Source: Bacteroidota bacterium | GTDB lineage: Bacteria > Bacteroidota > Bacteroidia > Bacteroidales > Prolixibacteraceae | DNA: 9,144 bases | Reading direction: 5' to 3' | NCBI GenBank assembly: GCA_013203755.1 | Contig: JABMPI010000804.1 | Location: forward strand, 1-9,144 | The notes under the pieces: model-generated | What the model was told of the DNA's origin: nothing | The model's database searches: none | Seen by the model: only the letters and a program-made list of their open reading frames with translations | Translations under genes and position numbers: made by a program | In this document: piece by piece, positions 1-6,338 of the stretch | How positions within the stretch are numbered: the stretch's first letter is position 1 | Layout: every line of letters begins with the position of its first letter

Positions 1-109
1 ACATTAAATAAGCTGTGGCTATTCGCAGTTTTTATACCTTGTAAAAAACAAAAATAGCATCGCCTGTTCTGTCCAACTTATTTCGTAATAATCCCTAATG
101 TCCTGCGTA

Positions 110-1051
110 TTAATTCTTTATTTCCAGTTTAAGTTGGGTTCCGGTATTTTGTCGTTTAATCATCAACATAAAAACCACAATTAAACCCAAACTTATTGCT
201 GCCATGTAATAACTGCCAGACGAAGTACCAACTTCGTCAATTCCCGGGCTTAACATATTTTTATCAATCATAAACATTGTTATTACAGCAAACCCATTAT
301 TCAGAAAATGGGCAAAAATGGGCAACCAGATAGAACCACTCCAAACCAATAAATAACCAAACAAAACACCCAAAAACATTCTGGGAACAAAGCCATAAAA
401 CTGCATATGTAAGGCACTAAACAGAATCGCGGTAATCCAAATCCCCCAATGATGGTTGTATGTCATTTTTGTAAAAATGCGCTGAATAACTCCTCTAAAT
501 AATAACTCCTCTCCTATTGCCGGCAAAAAAGCAATCATAAATAAATTAAAAAATAAACCTCCATAAGTATCAACTTTCAAAAATACACGAGTTATTTCCT
601 CCGCTTTTTCTTCCGAACTTTTCATCCACTGTTCCACTCCAGAAAGCCACTCTGGAAAGACCATGTTTGAATTAATTTCGCCAACAAAATTAACAAATGG
701 AGCAGTAACAAAAACAAGTACTACAACTAGTAGAACTGATGCCGATGTAAACGATTTATTTAAAAAAAGATATTCCGAAATGTTACCGTAAAACAATCGT
801 CCTAAAATAATAGGTGGTACAATAAATAAACCAACGGCTTGAACAACCTGAAAATATTTCAAAACTTTAATAGTTCCGGGGTCTGTTAATTCGTTTATTG
901 AAGAAAGATTCATCAAAGCATCAAACCCCAAAAATGGAATTGTCGCCACAACAGAAATAATCATAAAAGCCAGAAAACATACCAGAATTACAAAAACTGA
1001 AAACATGAGTTGCGGGAATGGTTTCATATCCCTAAAAGCGGTAAAAGCCAT
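110..1051 (-). CDS. CPBP family intramembrane glutamic endopeptidase (313 aa)
   Basis: A multi-pass membrane protein with about seven to eight hydrophobic segments and the three signature motifs of the CPBP/Abi (Rce1-like) family. These are EExxxR (E181, E182, R186 in GEELLFRG), FxxxH (F211, H215 in FSALH) and HxxxN (H248, N252 in HFLNN). In the family, the Glu and His residues form the active site of an inner-membrane protease; bacterial substrates are mostly unknown. The frame stays open to a TTG at 1072, but I chose the ATG at 1051: it starts MAFTAFRDMKPFP, just before the first membrane segment, and TTG starts are uncommon in this phylum. The gene lies 53 bp downstream of the FKBP fragment on the same strand, so the two may once have been co-transcribed. 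The motifs are intact and the gene looks functional. The assignment is firm; the substrate is unknown. Confidence 0.93.
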   Translation of the reverse strand: MAFTAFRDMKPFPQLMFSVFVILVCFLAFMIISVVATIPFLGFDALMNLSSINELTDPGTIKVLKYFQVVQAVGLFIVPPIILGRLFYGNISEYLFLNKSFTSASVLLVVVLVFVTAPFVNFVGEINSNMVFPEWLSGVEQWMKSSEEKAEEITRVFLKVDTYGGLFFNLFMIAFLPAIGEELLFRGVIQRIFTKMTYNHHWGIWITAILFSALHMQFYGFVPRMFLGVLFGYLLVWSGSIWLPIFAHFLNNGFAVITMFMIDKNMLSPGIDEVGTSSGSYYMAAISLGLIVVFMLMIKRQNTGTQLKLEIKN

Positions 1052-1104
1052 ATTGTTTTGATTTTTAAACAAAGATAGTTTTTTGAATGAAATCAGATTT
1101 TAAA

Positions 1105-1308
1105 TCAACAGATTTCAACAATACGAATATCGAAACACAAAACAGCATTGGGAGGAATTTCACTTCCTGTTCCTTTTTTTCCCCACGCCAAATCAGCCGG
1201 CACCCAAAATTTATATATGATTCGAAACCGGGACATTGCTTCGTTCATTTGCCGCCATGTTAAATCTCTCAATTGAGTAGCAAATCGTTCTTTTTTCAAC
1301 GAGTACAT
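1105..1308 (-). pseudogene. Truncated FKBP-type peptidyl-prolyl isomerase (C-terminal fragment)
   Basis: A 67-codon frame whose last 45 or so residues (YKFWVPADLAWGKKGTG, then IPPNAV and FDIRIVEIC) closely match the C-terminus of the full-length FKBP-like protein at 8573-9004. At DNA level, 1169-1199 is identical to 8637-8667. Similarity fades upstream of the YKFW segment. A weak FKBP-like pattern (LTWRQMNEAM, comparable to the usual GWxEALxLM) may extend it a little, but the N-terminal half of the domain is absent. The ATG at 1308 therefore probably does not mark a real start. The fold needs the missing strands, so this is most likely a remnant. Beyond its broken 5' side lie unrelated sequence and the NACHT gene, as expected if an insertion or recombination cut the gene. 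It could still be translated as a short peptide. Confidence 0.8.
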
Positions 1309-1485
1309 TAATGAACTTGTTCCTTATCAGGTCGGGAACTTAAAAATACACTTGCAAACAATCGGATGAACAAAAAACCAATGTTGATGCAATGGAAGGA
1401 CGGCAGGACAGCTCTTTCAGCAACGAAAAAACCCCACAGGGATCAGCCGATGAAATTGTTCAGTTAAACAGTATTCTTTTAATTT
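1309..1485. other. Gene-poor junction between the FKBP fragment and the NACHT gene, with an orphan plus-strand open frame
   Basis: No complete gene is visible. On the plus strand a frame stays open from 1344 (after a stop at 1341-1343) to the stop at 1503-1505, with an ATG at 1392 and a polar, coding-like translation (MEGRQDSSFSNEKTPQGSAD). It ends antisense to the last codons of the NACHT gene. I cannot assign it a family. It vaguely recalls the variable N-terminal leader of group II intron reverse transcriptases, but no RT motif and no intron RNA domain is present, so this is only a guess. A weak 5-bp stem (GTTCC 1319-1323 / GGAAC 1335-1339) is the only local structure I see. The stretch may be debris from the event that truncated the FKBP gene. 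Confidence 0.4.
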
Positions 1486-3954
1486 CTAAAAAGTATCATG
1501 GCTAATTTTATTTTCAATCAGTAAAGCTTGATCATAAAAGTATTTGTATCTAAGCATCTGTGAGATTGTTTTTATTTCGTCTATTACTTGTTTTGCTTTA
1601 TTAATTTTTCTCTCAAAAATCAAGAATTCAGCCTGTATCAAAGAATACCTTAATTTTATGTAATATCTATAGCTTACCGGGACAGTCTTTAATTTAACTT
1701 GTTTAAATAACTCTAATCCCTTTTGAACGTCTCCCGTATTTAAAAGGGCTCTTGCGTGCATTGAAAGAAATAACTGATAGCGCCAGGATGAAGACAAATC
1801 AGATAACTCATACCTGTCTAATATCAGGTTTGTAAGTTTAAGGATTTCAGTAAACTTATTCCCATAATTCAATGAATAGATAATGATAAATTCAAAAACA
1901 GGGACACTTGTTTCGGACTGTGTTCCTTTTTCAAAAAATAGATCTGATTTTCGATAGATTTTTTTGACCAAATTTTGATCAAGAACACCTGTAAAAACGG
2001 ATTGATAGATAACTTGTGCACCATAATTATATCCGGCAAGTGAAGGTTTTATATTTTCGTCCAGTTCAAAACTTTGAAATAGTTCATATTCTTTTTTGCA
2101 GTTTACCGGGTCACCTGCAAGAAAATATTGCATAAACTTCAAAAAATGTCCGTAAACCTTCGCATCCTCCGAATGCTTATTTTCCAGGTAATAGTCAATA
2201 TTATCGCCTGAATGAAGCACCAGACAATCCATGTCAAAGAAACTTTCGAAGTAAAATAATTGCCCAGGTTTTGATTTTGCATACAGGGGAATTAAAAAAT
2301 CCCTTGTTTTTTTGTTTTTCCTTAACTCAACTCCTATAATATTTATAATTTCGGGGTCACCATGACATATACAAGGGATTTCTGAAGCACACTTTCCACT
2401 TTCAAATATTAAATAAATATCTTTTAAAATATCTGTATTGCTTTCTTTAAATGCAAACTTAATCAGGTACTTAAGGATATTGCACTGAAGTTGGCGGTTA
2501 TTTTCATAGAATTTGATTATCCTTCGAATTAAATCTAAATCAAACTCATTCTCTTTTATCCATTTATTTGCCAGGAAAAACTCCATTAAAATATCATGCG
2601 AAAATTTTACAAAGGTGTTTACTGACAGGTAACTCCCGGGTACAGTATATTCAAATAAAATACCGTCGGAAATCAACTCCTTATAAGCGTAATCAAATTC
2701 TGCCAACATAAGAAGGTCTTCTTTTTTAACGGAAGTAATTTGTTTTGCGTACTCACAAAGATGAAAAAAAGAAGTAATAATCTTTGATTTTTCTTCTGAA
2801 TAGGGCTCCGATAATACTTTTTTGTAAACGAATTGGTTTAATAGTTCTATGTCGGTGTGAATATCCTCAGGATTTTGATTTAAACTGAATAAATGTAGAA
2901 AATATGGATTGTTGATTATTTCCATAATTTCAGGATAATGGAAATTCAGATTCTCAAAGCTCTTTGTAAAATTCTTTTTCCTCAAAAAGTACTTAATTTC
3001 ATATTTATCCAGCAAAGGCACATTAATGATGTCAGCCAATGTACTTTCAAAGCTAACATCAAACCATTTTAATTTTAAATATGGATTTTTTTGAGTTATA
3101 CCGGAGAAAATCTTCCAATCGTTAGGCCTGCATGTTATTAACAATTTAAACCAGGTGATATTTTCATACGAAGAAATAATATTCATCAGGTTTTCAACAA
3201 ATCGGGTAAGTTTTTCTGTCTCATAGTAAATCTCATTTAATCCATCTATTATCAAAACGAACCTTCCTCTTACCTGGTCCGGATTTTCCCGAAAATAGGT
3301 ACTAAAACTATTTTCTGGATCATACTCTAATAAATTATGGAGTCGATTTAATTCTAGGTTTAGGCTAATTAAATTAACAAGAATACCACCGTCCATAAGG
3401 CAGATTACATCATTGGGGTATTTTGCATCTGCCCCAGTAAAATATTTTCCGGTTAATTGGGTAATAATTGTTGATTTACCATAGCCACCAGGAGCAATAA
3501 AGGCTGTAGCAATTTGTGGTGAATTGAGGAATGCATCAAATTTTTTATCTGCAAAAACTCTATATGGAAAATCCGTTAACTGATCCCCAATTTTGGCTTT
3601 TAATGATTTTAAACTGTAGTTCGTTACCACCCGGGCCCTGTTTTTAAGTTGACCCCATGAATCCCGATGGGAAAAAACATGTTTGTCGTTTTCAAAACTA
3701 TTTATAAAATCCTGCCAATTTTCAAATTTCAAATAAATTGCAAGGGTATCAAGCGTATATTTTGAAGGATTAAATGGAGACTGAATGATTCCAAAAAACC
3801 GTTTAAGGGTTGAAACGCTAATCTGGCGGTTTATATTTTGTTGTACTAAATCGGATAAAATTTGACAATCTTTAGCATATATAATATCCTGCCCATATTT
3901 CTTTTGGATTTCTTCTTTTATATGAGATACTAAAGTGTCAATATCTTCCTTCAT
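1486..3954 (-). CDS. HTH-NACHT STAND NTPase with helical C-terminal region (822 aa)
   Basis: A large soluble protein with three parts. Residues 1-90 hold an HTH-like domain (ISVSTLKRFFG at 45-55, then YTLDTLAIYLKF), a type I have seen at the N-terminus of Bacteroidota signalling proteins. Residues about 148-470 form a NACHT ATPase: Walker A APGGYGKST (154-162), Walker B LIIDGLNE (234-241), sensor-like TCRP (274-277), and FSHDILMEFFLANKW (452-465), typical of the end of the winged-helix part in STAND proteins. Residues about 470-822 are helical, with TPR-like units near 728-760 and 765-815. STAND NTPases act as ligand-triggered switches, and bacterial NACHT proteins include antiphage sensors. 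No toxin-like effector domain is recognisable, so the output may be DNA binding through the HTH. The gene is solitary, starts at ATG 3954, and has its own long upstream region with a phased direct repeat. The family call is firm; a defence role is inference. Confidence 0.88.
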   Translation of the reverse strand: MKEDIDTLVSHIKEEIQKKYGQDIIYAKDCQILSDLVQQNINRQISVSTLKRFFGIIQSPFNPSKYTLDTLAIYLKFENWQDFINSFENDKHVFSHRDSWGQLKNRARVVTNYSLKSLKAKIGDQLTDFPYRVFADKKFDAFLNSPQIATAFIAPGGYGKSTIITQLTGKYFTGADAKYPNDVICLMDGGILVNLISLNLELNRLHNLLEYDPENSFSTYFRENPDQVRGRFVLIIDGLNEIYYETEKLTRFVENLMNIISSYENITWFKLLITCRPNDWKIFSGITQKNPYLKLKWFDVSFESTLADIINVPLLDKYEIKYFLRKKNFTKSFENLNFHYPEIMEIINNPYFLHLFSLNQNPEDIHTDIELLNQFVYKKVLSEPYSEEKSKIITSFFHLCEYAKQITSVKKEDLLMLAEFDYAYKELISDGILFEYTVPGSYLSVNTFVKFSHDILMEFFLANKWIKENEFDLDLIRRIIKFYENNRQLQCNILKYLIKFAFKESNTDILKDIYLIFESGKCASEIPCICHGDPEIINIIGVELRKNKKTRDFLIPLYAKSKPGQLFYFESFFDMDCLVLHSGDNIDYYLENKHSEDAKVYGHFLKFMQYFLAGDPVNCKKEYELFQSFELDENIKPSLAGYNYGAQVIYQSVFTGVLDQNLVKKIYRKSDLFFEKGTQSETSVPVFEFIIIYSLNYGNKFTEILKLTNLILDRYELSDLSSSWRYQLFLSMHARALLNTGDVQKGLELFKQVKLKTVPVSYRYYIKLRYSLIQAEFLIFERKINKAKQVIDEIKTISQMLRYKYFYDQALLIENKISHDTF

Positions 3955-4019
3955 AACTAAGTGAATTTAGGTTTCGATTCCATCTATTAAATCTTTCAAG
4001 TTCATTAATAAATTACGAA

Positions 4020-4051
4020 AAAAATCGCATTTATCCTTGAAAAATCGCATT
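4020..4051 (-). repeat. 12-bp direct repeat with 20-bp period upstream of the NACHT gene
   Basis: AAAAATCGCATT occurs perfectly at 4020-4031 and 4040-4051, the two copies starting exactly 20 bp apart, about two helical turns. Read in the NACHT gene direction it is AATGCGATTTTT, an 8-bp spacer, then AATGCGATTTTT. It lies 66-97 bp upstream of the ATG at 3954. Position, periodicity and the HTH-like domain of the adjacent protein suggest an operator, possibly autoregulatory. The repeat is seen directly; its function is inferred. Confidence 0.6.
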
Positions 4052-4298
4052 AAAAATTTTGTAATAATAGCAAAAGGAAAGTTCATTTTCAAATAAATAC
4101 TACTTCCTTCTATTGGAACGAAACTATTATTGCCTCAATAACCGGCACCTAACTTTTATCGCACACTTTCATATCACATTTGTTATTAACTATTTAAAAC
4201 ACACCCTTTCGATGTTGACATATGACGAGAGTAAACTAGTCTTTGTGATGATTTTTTTTTTGCTCTGGGGATGAAGAATAAGGATATTTATTCTTGGT

Positions 4299-4313
4299 AT
4301 AAGCTTGGCTTAT
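4299..4313. other. Short perfect hairpin (ATAAGC-TTG-GCTTAT)
   Basis: A 6-bp perfect inverted repeat (4299-4304 / 4308-4313) around a 3-nt loop in the operon upstream region. No T-tract follows, so it is not a standard terminator. It could be an operator half-site pair or chance in A+T-rich DNA. Confidence 0.3.
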
Positions 4314-4364
4314 TGTGTATTATACAGTTTACAATGAACAAAAATGAACAGGAAATGAATAGGA

Positions 4365-4389
4365 ATATTGATTGCTGTTAAATCAATAT
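4365..4389 (+). promoter_or_regulatory. 9-bp inverted repeat in the probable operon leader
   Basis: ATATTGATT (4365-4373) and AATCAATAT (4381-4389) form a perfect 9-bp stem with a 7-nt loop, 46 bp before the preferred start of the first small gene. It overlaps the alternative TTG start at 4372, one reason I prefer the later ATG. It could be a leader hairpin or a palindromic operator. No U-tract follows, so it is not a canonical terminator. Confidence 0.45.
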
Positions 4390-4434
4390 CAGATATTTTT
4401 GCAAAACCTTTTTTATAATTTTAAATGCAGTCCT

Positions 4435-4629
4435 ATGAAAAGTAACATTCAAACAAATCGAAAAACTTTTAACTCCATGAAACAAGATTTTAATCCGAAC
4501 TACCTTTATTTAACTCCTTCAGTGATTGAAGAAAAATCAAATGAGGCAGGCGTAAGTTGTAAAGAAGTTTCTTTTATCGTAGAATGGCAAATGCATAATC
4601 CCAAGCCAGAATATTCGGAGGAAAGATGA
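4435..4629 (+). CDS. Small hypothetical protein, translationally coupled to the receiver gene (64 aa)
   Basis: A short frame whose stop overlaps the start of the receiver gene in an ATGA arrangement (ATG 4626-4628, TGA 4627-4629), which supports real translation and coupling. I set the start at ATG 4435 (MKSNIQTNRKTF). A shorter 49-residue form from ATG 4480 (MKQDFNPNYLYLTP) is equally possible, and a TTG at 4372 inside a hairpin is less likely. The protein is polar, with no signal peptide, membrane segment or recognisable domain. NYLYLTPSVIEEKSNEAG faintly resembles the YLSPEVxxIExxxEG segment of small Bacteroidota proteins of unknown function, but this is too weak to name a family. Its place at the head of the operon suggests a partner or leader role for the receiver protein; that is inference. 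Confidence 0.5.
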   Translation: MKSNIQTNRKTFNSMKQDFNPNYLYLTPSVIEEKSNEAGVSCKEVSFIVEWQMHNPKPEYSEER

Positions 4630-5009
4630 CAAATAAATGGCAAAAGGAAGCATCAAAGACATTAATAATTGAGGATTGTATTCGTTCCACGGTAACAATT
4701 AAGGATATACTTAAAGATAGTGGACAATCAGTTATTTCATCTTGTGGAGAACAAGGAATTAAGGTTGCCATGGATGAGAATCCAAATATTATTTTGTTGG
4801 AAATAGTTTTAAAAAGACGAAATGGATTGCAGATACTTTACCAGTTAAAAAACAATGCCAGGACAAAACATATTCCCGTTTTAATAGTAACAAAGTTAAA
4901 TACTCAACAATATTGGGATGAATCATATTCATTGGGAGCTGATGGTTATCTGGTAAAACCCGATCACTACCCCTGGTTAATAAAAAGAATCAATTCGATA
5001 ATTAAATAA
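4626..5009 (+). CDS. Stand-alone response-regulator receiver protein with Glu at the phosphoacceptor site (127 aa)
   Basis: A single CheY-like receiver domain fills the protein; there is no output domain. The acidic pair (E16, D17 in LIIEDC), the switch Thr (T89 in LIVTK) and the conserved Lys-Pro (K111, P112 in LVKPD) are in place. The residue that should be the phosphorylated Asp is Glu (E59, codon GAA at 4800-4802) in NIILLEIVLKRRNGL, where the family has LLDxxLPxxxGL. Such a receiver cannot be phosphorylated in the usual way; an Asp-to-Glu change can mimic the active state in some regulators. It overlaps the preceding small gene by 4 bp and lies 13 bp before the glycogen synthase gene, so it is very probably co-transcribed. 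It may act by protein-protein contact on glycogen metabolism. The fold is firm; the role is unknown. Confidence 0.9.
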   Translation: MTNKWQKEASKTLIIEDCIRSTVTIKDILKDSGQSVISSCGEQGIKVAMDENPNIILLEIVLKRRNGLQILYQLKNNARTKHIPVLIVTKLNTQQYWDESYSLGADGYLVKPDHYPWLIKRINSIIK

Positions 5010-5022
5010 GTTTAATATTCAT

Positions 5023-6312
5023 ATGAAAGTGTTAATGTTTGGGTGGGAATTTCCACCTCATATTTCTGGTGGCCTGGGTACGGCATGTTATGGTTTAACA
5101 AGGGGGCTTTCGACAATTGATGATGTTGAACTGATTTTTGTTGTACCAAAAGCATATGGTGATGAATGCCAAAAAAATTTAAAACTAATTGCTGCAGGAG
5201 ATGTGACGATTACTGACCGTATGGTTTCCTTAAAAGAACTCAAAAAATCGTTGGATTACATTGAAGTAGAATCAAAATTAATCCCGTACACTGATCCTGA
5301 AGATTTTTGGAAACAAACAAGTGTTTCAGGAGAGAAACGCAATACACTGGTAAAAACTGATTGCCAGGGGAGGATAAAATTTTCAGGAAAATATGGTGCC
5401 GACCTGTTTGAAGAAATTTCAAATTATGCCTTAACAGCTAATTTAATTGCACAAGATAATGAGTTTGATATAATCCATGCCCACGATTGGCTCACCTATC
5501 CGGCCGGGATCGCTGCAAAGCAGGCTTCAGGAAAGCCCCTGGTAATTCATGTTCATGCTACCGATTTCGACAGAAGTGGAGGGGAGGTTAATCCCAATGT
5601 ATTTGCCATTGAGCGTAAAGGAATGGAAGCTGCCGACAAAATTATTACCGTAAGCAACTTAACCCGAAAAATTGTTATCGAAAAATATGGAATATCTCCA
5701 GAAAAAGTTGTTACAGTTTATAACGCCGTTGAACCAATTCAACAGAAAAAAGAATTCAAATTTAAAAAAGGATTCAACGAGAAAATAGTAACCTTTTTAG
5801 GAAGGATAACTATGCAGAAAGGACCGGAATACTTTGTGGAAGCTGCAAACAAAATACTACAAAAAATGGATAATGTTCGATTTGTTATGGCTGGTAGCGG
5901 TGATATGATGAATAAAATGATTAAACGTGCGGCTGAATTGGGGATTACCAACAAATTTCATTTTACAGGTTTTTTAAAAGGAGATGAGGTTTTTGAAATG
6001 CTAAATATGAGCGATGTTTATGTCATGCCTTCTGTATCTGAACCTTTCGGTATTTCGCCATTGGAAGCAATGCAATCGAACGTACCGGTTATTATATCAC
6101 ACCAATCCGGCGTGGCAGAAATACTTACCCATGCAAAAAAGATTGACTTTTGGGATGTGGATGCCATGGCTGATGCTATTTATGGTATTATTAGTTATCC
6201 TGCTTTGTCAAAAATGTTTATAAAACATGGGGGAAATGAGGCAGATAGTTTAAAATGGGAAGACTCCGCCAACAATGTACGTTCGATTTATAAAACTGCA
6301 ATGATTGCCTGA
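5023..6312 (+). CDS. Glycogen synthase-type glycosyltransferase (GT4/GT5-like, 429 aa)
   Basis: A GT-B fold glycosyltransferase of the starch/glycogen synthase type, expected to add alpha-1,4-glucosyl units from a nucleotide sugar in the cytoplasm. The N-terminal domain begins MKVLMFGWEFPPHISGGLGT, the glycine-rich donor-binding loop of glycogen synthases (residues 12-20). It continues with HAHDW (152-156) and HVHATDFDRSGG (176-187). The C-terminal Rossmann domain starts with FLGRITMQKGPEYF (R261, K266) and contains SEPFGISPLEA with the E-x7-E pair E340/E348. Length and ends look complete. It follows the receiver gene by 13 bp and precedes the GH57 gene by 26 bp. In Bacteroidota this GT and GH57 pair usually neighbours a glycogen debranching enzyme, which is absent here. 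Donor sugar (UDP- or ADP-glucose) cannot be decided from sequence. Confidence 0.93.
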   Translation: MKVLMFGWEFPPHISGGLGTACYGLTRGLSTIDDVELIFVVPKAYGDECQKNLKLIAAGDVTITDRMVSLKELKKSLDYIEVESKLIPYTDPEDFWKQTSVSGEKRNTLVKTDCQGRIKFSGKYGADLFEEISNYALTANLIAQDNEFDIIHAHDWLTYPAGIAAKQASGKPLVIHVHATDFDRSGGEVNPNVFAIERKGMEAADKIITVSNLTRKIVIEKYGISPEKVVTVYNAVEPIQQKKEFKFKKGFNEKIVTFLGRITMQKGPEYFVEAANKILQKMDNVRFVMAGSGDMMNKMIKRAAELGITNKFHFTGFLKGDEVFEMLNMSDVYVMPSVSEPFGISPLEAMQSNVPVIISHQSGVAEILTHAKKIDFWDVDAMADAIYGIISYPALSKMFIKHGGNEADSLKWEDSANNVRSIYKTAMIA

Positions 6313-6338
6313 TTTATTAACACTTAAAATTTTATTAA

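Larger units (their letters stand above)
3955..4434. other. Divergent intergenic region between the NACHT gene and the glycogen operon
   Basis: About 480 bp with no convincing gene, very A+T rich, which must carry promoters for two divergent units. It contains a direct repeat near the NACHT start, a small hairpin at 4299-4313, an inverted repeat at 4365-4389, and three ATGAAC/T-type words spaced 10-11 bp apart at 4334, 4344 and 4355. TTGACA (4215-4220), followed after 16 bp by TAGTCTTTG (4237-4245), resembles a promoter. However, the Bacteroidota -7 element TAnnTTTG is off by one base, so I do not call it as a feature. A 15-codon frame (4334-4381) and a TTG-started extension of the next ORF (from 4372) exist but are not supported. 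Confidence 0.6.

Noticed and set aside
1052..1072. N-terminal extension of the CPBP protein from a TTG at 1072
   Set aside because: An ATG at 1051 gives a protein that begins naturally just before the first membrane segment, and TTG starts are uncommon in this phylum.
4237..4245. TAGTCTTTG as a Bacteroidota -7 promoter element
   Set aside because: The consensus TAnnTTTG has two spacer bases and this has three; in A+T-rich DNA such near matches are frequent.
4334..4381. 15-codon leader peptide frame (MNKNEQEMNRNIDCC)
   Set aside because: It is too short to support; it has no codon run suggesting attenuation by amino-acid supply.
4372..4434. N-terminal extension of the small ORF from a TTG at 4372
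   Set aside because: The TTG lies in the 5' arm of a perfect inverted repeat and the extra residues look non-coding; later ATGs at 4435 or 4480 fit better.
4574..4771. Minus-strand frame of 65 codons opposite the receiver gene
   Set aside because: It is antisense to a clear receiver domain; the same applies to minus-strand frames within the synthase and GH57 genes and plus-strand frames across the FKBP-like gene.
6014..6223. Plus-strand frame of 69 codons inside the synthase gene
   Set aside because: It overlaps the E-x7-E catalytic region of the synthase in another frame and has no protein-like features.
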